From: Streptomyces echinatus
GTDB lineage: Bacteria > Actinomycetota > Actinomycetes > Streptomycetales > Streptomycetaceae
Assembly (NCBI RefSeq): GCF_014203595.1
Contig: NZ_JACHJK010000004.1
Span: 248,001-312,000 of the forward strand
Direction: 5' to 3'
DNA length: 64,000 nt
Shown: piece by piece, positions 59,728-64,000 of the stretch
How positions within the stretch are numbered: the stretch's first letter is position 1
How the letters are laid out: every line of letters starts with the position of its first letter
Translations under genes and position numbers: made by a program
The notes under the pieces: model-generated
What the model saw: the letters and a program-made list of their open reading frames with translations, nothing else
Database searches by the model: none
Told to the model about the DNA's origin: nothing

Positions 59728-59765
59728 GAAGGGCCCCGCGGGACGGAGAGACCGCGGGGCCCTTC
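59728..59765. terminator. isolated strong terminator
   Basis: GAAGGGCCCCGCGG pairs perfectly with CCGCGGGGCCCTTC (14 bp, 10-nt loop). No gene ends nearby on the plus strand; the previous terminator is 120 bp upstream. It may end a short RNA or the minus-strand chorismate mutase transcript. Confidence 0.75.
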
Positions 59766-60111
59766 TTCCGGTCAGCACCGGCGTCAGGGCAGCGCCGGTG
59801 CCGGGGAGCGGCGCCGGGGGGTTGCGCCGCTTGTTCCTGTGCCCTGTGGCCTGTCTGCAGTTTTCCGCCGGCCGGCCCCGGGCGTCCCCGGAGCCGGCCG
59901 TTCTCTTGAAATGACCGGGCTGCTGTCCCCTGCCGTCCGGTCACTTTTCTGGAGCGAGGTCCCACGGCGCACGGCACGACCCGTACGCCTCATCGCCCCA
60001 GCGAGCCACGCGTGGTTCTGTCGGGCCCGCCCCTGGCTGGCACGGACACCCCCCTCAACGAAGCGGTGCGCGGGCCGGTCACGCGCCGTACGGGTGAGAG
60101 CGGGACCGAAC

Positions 60112-60387
60112 TCAGATGCGACCCCGGCACAGCTCCAGCAGGGTCATGGCGAGGCCGGTGCCGGGCTTGCCGAGCGCGTCCCGGTAGCGGCCGAGGATCT
60201 CCATCTCGCGGGAGAGGTGCACCCGCCGGCCGCCGGAGGCGATACGGGTCTGCTGGACGACGGCGGAGACCGCCATCCGCTCCTGGATGAGACCGATGAT
60301 CCGGTCGTCGAGCGTGTCGATGCGTTCCCGGGCGTCGGCGATGGTCGCTTCCGGGGTGGCGGTCGTATCCGCGGTGGTGGTGGTCAC
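60112..60387 (-). CDS. aroQ: chorismate mutase (AroQ type)
   Basis: A 91-residue AroQ-fold mutase that rearranges chorismate to prephenate for Phe and Tyr synthesis. After a Thr-rich leader ([13 protein letters not shown]), the helical domain shows [58 protein letters not shown]. It contains the conserved R-x-x-I-D-x-L-D start and the helix-2 region with Arg and Glu residues. GAGGAG lies 6 nt before the GTG at 60387. It is preceded by a leader peptide and terminator, so it is probably attenuated by aromatic amino acids. It is divergent from guaA. Confidence 0.92.
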   Translation of the reverse strand: MTTTTADTTATPEATIADARERIDTLDDRIIGLIQERMAVSAVVQQTRIASGGRRVHLSREMEILGRYRDALGKPGTGLAMTLLELCRGRI

Positions 60388-60444
60388 GTCGGGCTCCTCG
60401 GTCGGGAAGGCGGAGGCCCTGGACCGACAGAACCCGGAAAACGA

Positions 60445-60479
60445 CAGGCGCCCCGGGCCTTGTCGGCCCGGGGCGCCTG
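60445..60479 (-). terminator. attenuator terminator upstream of chorismate mutase
   Basis: On the minus strand CAGGCGCCCCGGGCC pairs with GGCCCGGGGCGCCTG (15 bp perfect, 5-nt loop), followed by TCGTTTTCC. It lies 58 nt before the chorismate mutase start, after the leader-peptide stop: an intrinsic terminator in a 5' leader. Confidence 0.8.
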
Positions 60480-60499
60480 GGAAGTCGCTTGGCGTTCGC

Positions 60500-60571
60500 T
60501 CAAGCAGCACGACCATGGCAGCCGGCGGGCCGGATGCCATAGGTAAAGACGAAGGTCGTGTGCTGAAGCAT
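60500..60571 (-). CDS. aromatic leader peptide of chorismate mutase
   Basis: A 23-codon minus-strand frame encoding an M-L-Q-H start, then TTFVFTY and [12 protein letters not shown], with TGA at 60500. Phe, Phe and Tyr occur within five codons (TTC GTC TTT ACC TAT), fitting a product-sensing leader for a Phe/Tyr enzyme. Two of the three codons are the T-ending forms rare in this genome (TTT, TAT), which would sharpen stalling. CATACT stands 9 nt before the ATG, so the leader mRNA is likely leaderless. A 15-bp terminator follows 20 nt after the stop. The call rests on position and composition. Confidence 0.65.
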   Translation of the reverse strand: MLQHTTFVFTYGIRPAGCHGRAA

Positions 60572-60667
60572 GCGGCCAGTATGCCACGGCCCGCACAGGG
60601 GAAGGCCTGCCTCCCGCCCGTTAGACTCGGTAGCACAGACCCCCGCCCGACCACCAGAAGGCACCCC

Positions 60668-62248
<1,581 letters not shown>

Positions 62249-62267
62249 TCCTCCCCACGGACGCAGG

Positions 62268-62735
62268 TCACGTCCGCCTGAGAGTGCGCACCGGCTCTCC
62301 GGGCTTCCAGACCTGGACGACCAGATACCGGTCGTCCTCGACGTAGGTCCGCACGACCTCCGTCAGCTCGGTGCGAAAGAGGTGGAACGGCTGCGGCGGT
62401 TCCACCTCTTTCACGTACGCGGCCTTGGCCGTGCCCTCCCCGACCTCGCACGCCCGCCCGCTGATCCGGATGTCACCACCGCCCATGTCCGTCCCGTCAC
62501 CGGGATTGACCTGGAGCGTGAAGCGCGGGTCGCGGCGCAGGTCGAGCGCCTTGAGGGAGCCCGGCATCATGCCGAGCCACAGCTCCCCGCCCTGGAAGCG
62601 CACCTCCAGGCCGGAGGTGCGGGGCGAGCCGTCCGCGCGCAGGGTCGCGAGGACATGGTGCCGGTGGGTACCGAAGCGCTCCTCGGCGGTCCTCGCCAGC
62701 TCGGGCTCGGCGCTGCTGAATGCTGTCCAGTTCAT
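62268..62735 (-). CDS. pyridoxamine 5'-phosphate oxidase-fold protein
   Basis: A 155-residue split-barrel flavin-binding protein. It has HHVLATLRADGSPRTSGLEVRFQGGELWLGMMPGSLKALDLRRDPRFTLQV, the typical strand order and loop of the PPOX/F420-type family, and the C-terminal YLVVQVWKPGEPVRTLRR. Cofactor could be FMN or F420; the sequence does not decide, and the PNPOx substrate residues are not evident. It is convergent with guaA, 19 bp apart, and divergent from the aldolase. Confidence 0.87.
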   Translation of the reverse strand: MNWTAFSSAEPELARTAEERFGTHRHHVLATLRADGSPRTSGLEVRFQGGELWLGMMPGSLKALDLRRDPRFTLQVNPGDGTDMGGGDIRISGRACEVGEGTAKAAYVKEVEPPQPFHLFRTELTEVVRTYVEDDRYLVVQVWKPGEPVRTLRRT

Positions 62736-62874
62736 TCGGCCAGCATCCCCTGGAAACCCGACACCTTCTGTCGGGTATGCGCTGCGTACGGCATCTTTAC
62801 AAACCGGCTCTGCCTTTTTGCGCCGCCCGGAGGTACCTTCCGGCGCGTACCTCAATCCCAGGACGGGAGGATCT

Positions 62875-63669
62875 ATGCACGGGCCCACCCCGCCCCTGCC
62901 GCTGCCCACCGACCGGCTGAAGTTCGCCATGCCGCCGATGCACGAGTCGGCCGAGGACGAGCGCCGGCACCGCAAGGAGCGGCTCGCCGGCGCCCTGCGG
63001 ATCTTCGGGCGGGCGGGATTCGAGGACGGGGTGTCCGGGCACATCACGGCCCGGGACCCGGAGTTCACCGACTGCTTCTGGGTCAATCCGTTCGGGATGC
63101 CCTTCAAGCGCGTCACCGTCGACGACCTCGTCCTCGTCAACCAGGACGGGCAGGTCGTCGAGGGCCGCTACCACGTCAACCAGGCCGCCTTCACCGTGCA
63201 CGCCCAGGTGCACGCCGCCCGCCCCGACGTCGTCGCCGTCGCCCACTGCCACTCCGTGCACGGCCGCGCCCTCGCCGCCCTCGGTGACCTCATCGACCCC
63301 ATCACCCAGGAGAGCTGCGCCTTCTACGAGGACCTCGCCCTCTACGACGCCTACACCGGTGTCACCGTCGACGCCGAGGAGGGCCGCCGGATAGCCGCCG
63401 CGCTGGGCTCTTGCAAGGCACTCGTGCTGCGCAACCACGGCCTGCTCACCGTCGGGGACTCGGTGGACGCGGCCGCCTGGTGGTTCCTGTCCCTGGACCG
63501 CTCCTGCCAGGTGCAGCTGCTGGCGAAGGCGGCGGGCCGGCCGGTGCTCATCGACCACAAGGCGGCCGTCGCCACCCGCGAACAGCTCGGCGGCGACCTC
63601 GTGGCCTGGATCAACTACCAGCCGCTCTGGACGGACATCAGCCACAGCGAACCGGACCTGCTGAGCTGA
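62875..63669 (+). CDS. class II aldolase/adducin family protein
   Basis: A 264-residue class II aldolase/adducin-domain protein. Core features are FGRAGFEDGVSGHITARDPE, the metal-binding His pair in AVAHCHSVHGRALAAL (HxH-like), and a further His in VLRNHGLLTVGDSVDAAAWWF. Family members cleave sugar phosphates or act as dehydratases, but eukaryotic adducins are non-catalytic; here the metal ligands appear intact. GGGAGG stands 5 nt before the ATG. The substrate is unknown. Confidence 0.9.
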   Translation: MHGPTPPLPLPTDRLKFAMPPMHESAEDERRHRKERLAGALRIFGRAGFEDGVSGHITARDPEFTDCFWVNPFGMPFKRVTVDDLVLVNQDGQVVEGRYHVNQAAFTVHAQVHAARPDVVAVAHCHSVHGRALAALGDLIDPITQESCAFYEDLALYDAYTGVTVDAEEGRRIAAALGSCKALVLRNHGLLTVGDSVDAAAWWFLSLDRSCQVQLLAKAAGRPVLIDHKAAVATREQLGGDLVAWINYQPLWTDISHSEPDLLS

Positions 63670-63716
63670 GACCGCCACCGGCCACCTCCCCGGCCGGCCG
63701 GAGCCGCAGCTGCCGG

Positions 63717-63775
63717 CCGGAGCCGCCGTCCGGACCACGACCCTGGCGTGAGCCGGAGCCGCCGTCCGGACCACG
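63717..63775. repeat. 23-bp direct repeat
   Basis: CCGGAGCCGCCGTCCGGACCACG occurs exactly at 63717-63739 and again at 63753-63775, in the gap before the final partial gene. Confidence 0.85.
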
Positions 63776-63782
63776 CCGCCGG

Positions 63783-64000
63783 TCAGGCGAAGCCCCGGAG
63801 TATGACCGTCTTGGTCATGGTGAACTCCTCGTCCGTGAGCACCCCGTCCCGGTGCAGCTCGCCCAACTCCCGCAAGCGGCGCAGCAGCACGTCGTGGTGG
63901 CCGTCCTGTGCCGGGAAGGCGGCGGTCGCCGGACGCCGGCCGGCGGACGCGTCCTCCGTACGGGTGGAGGGGTGCGGCAGCCGGGCGGTGACGGCCGCCG
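63783..64000 (-). CDS. SHOCT-domain protein, C-terminal end (partial)
   Basis: The last 72 codons of a minus-strand gene that runs off the right edge. The visible sequence ends in LLRRLRELGELHRDGVLTDEEFTMTKTVILRGFA, a clear SHOCT (short C-terminal) domain with the L-x-x-L-x-x-G-x-L-T-x-E-E-F pattern. It is preceded by a Pro/Thr-rich linker. SHOCT tails occur on many membrane and DNA-binding proteins and on phage-related ones, so they do not tell the function. The N-terminal domain is outside the window. Confidence 0.85.
   Translation of the reverse strand, partial: AAVTARLPHPSTRTEDASAGRRPATAAFPAQDGHHDVLLRRLRELGELHRDGVLTDEEFTMTKTVILRGFA

Larger units (their letters stand above)
59607..60111. 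other. 505-bp gene-poor region between GMC gene and chorismate mutase
   Basis: No convincing protein gene. It contains a Crp-like palindrome (59682-59700) and an isolated strong terminator (59728-59765). A weaker hairpin, CACCGGCG...CGCCGGTG, lies at about 59776-59799. The terminators may bound an unannotated short transcript. Confidence 0.5.

Noticed and set aside
59723..59914. 63-codon plus-strand frame after the Crp-like site
   Set aside because: Its start overlaps a strong terminator stem, there is no ribosome site, and the composition is not gene-like.

Overview
The window is a high-GC actinobacterial chromosome segment, almost certainly from a Streptomyces. The evidence is strong third-position GC bias, frequent GTG starts, leaderless starts, a WhiD-type WhiB protein next to a BldM response regulator and a ShbA-like sigma factor, a CIRCE-controlled groES-groEL1 pair, and a dense array of PASTA-less membrane Ser/Thr kinases. 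It reads as conserved core chromosome with a few accessory or decaying patches. I see no prophage, IS element, CRISPR array, tRNA or rRNA.

Layout. 1-15.4 kb is a cell-envelope and housekeeping block: the 3' end of glmM, coaA, a hypothetical protein made of two repeats, glmS, a small secreted SH3-like protein, an SDR, acpS, the bifunctional NAD(P)HX repair enzyme, alr, an alpha/beta hydrolase, and the t6A tRNA-modification genes tsaE, tsaB and tsaD with rimI. A 55-codon gene and a degenerate YkuD-like membrane protein lie between tsaE and tsaB. A candidate orphan small RNA with its own promoter and an 18-bp-stem terminator follows (15.45-15.6 kb). 15.6-19.4 kb is a glycoside-use patch: a GH3 glycosidase, a divergent LacI regulator, and the wreck of a secreted CBM2 protein that keeps an operator (CGAANNNTTCG) matching the one at the GH3/lacI intergenic region. 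19.5-25.4 kb holds an LCP-family protein, a DGPF/ECF42 sigma pair, a THUMP-like methyltransferase, and two coupled polysaccharide-deacetylase lipoproteins. 25.6-27.8 kb is the heat-shock groES-groEL1 unit with two CIRCE operators. 27.9-31.2 kb carries a SnoaL-like protein, an SDR, a MOSC protein and a LysR regulator. 31.4-34.2 kb is the developmental cluster (whiD, bldM, shbA). 34.4-37.1 kb is guaB and guaB3.

37.2-41.1 kb contains a membrane protein with an in-frame stop at codon 3, a nucleotide-sugar dehydrogenase homologue that has lost its catalytic residues, and glpD. 41.3-55.9 kb is a penicillin-binding/serine hydrolase followed by six kinase-like genes. Four are canonical receptor kinases with a transmembrane helix and an extracellular C-terminal domain. 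One is a pseudokinase with a roughly 290-residue insertion in its activation segment. One is soluble with an altered catalytic loop. An AraC regulator and a divergent metallo-beta-lactamase-fold gene are nested in the array. 56-59.5 kb has a succinic-semialdehyde dehydrogenase and a GMC/cholesterol-oxidase-like flavoprotein. 60-62.2 kb holds divergent chorismate mutase and guaA; the chorismate mutase has what looks like a ribosome-mediated attenuator with an aromatic leader peptide. The window closes with a PPOX-fold protein, a class II aldolase, and the 3' end of a SHOCT-domain gene.

Main themes: cell-wall precursor supply (glmM, glmS, alr) and wall editing (LCP, deacetylases, serine hydrolase) sit near membrane kinases and developmental regulators. 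Guanine nucleotide synthesis (guaB, guaB3, guaA) is spread over the same region. The most interesting signals are the pseudokinase, the dead nucleotide-sugar dehydrogenase, the attenuated chorismate mutase and the orphan RNA. All functions come from reading the sequence; no database search was run.
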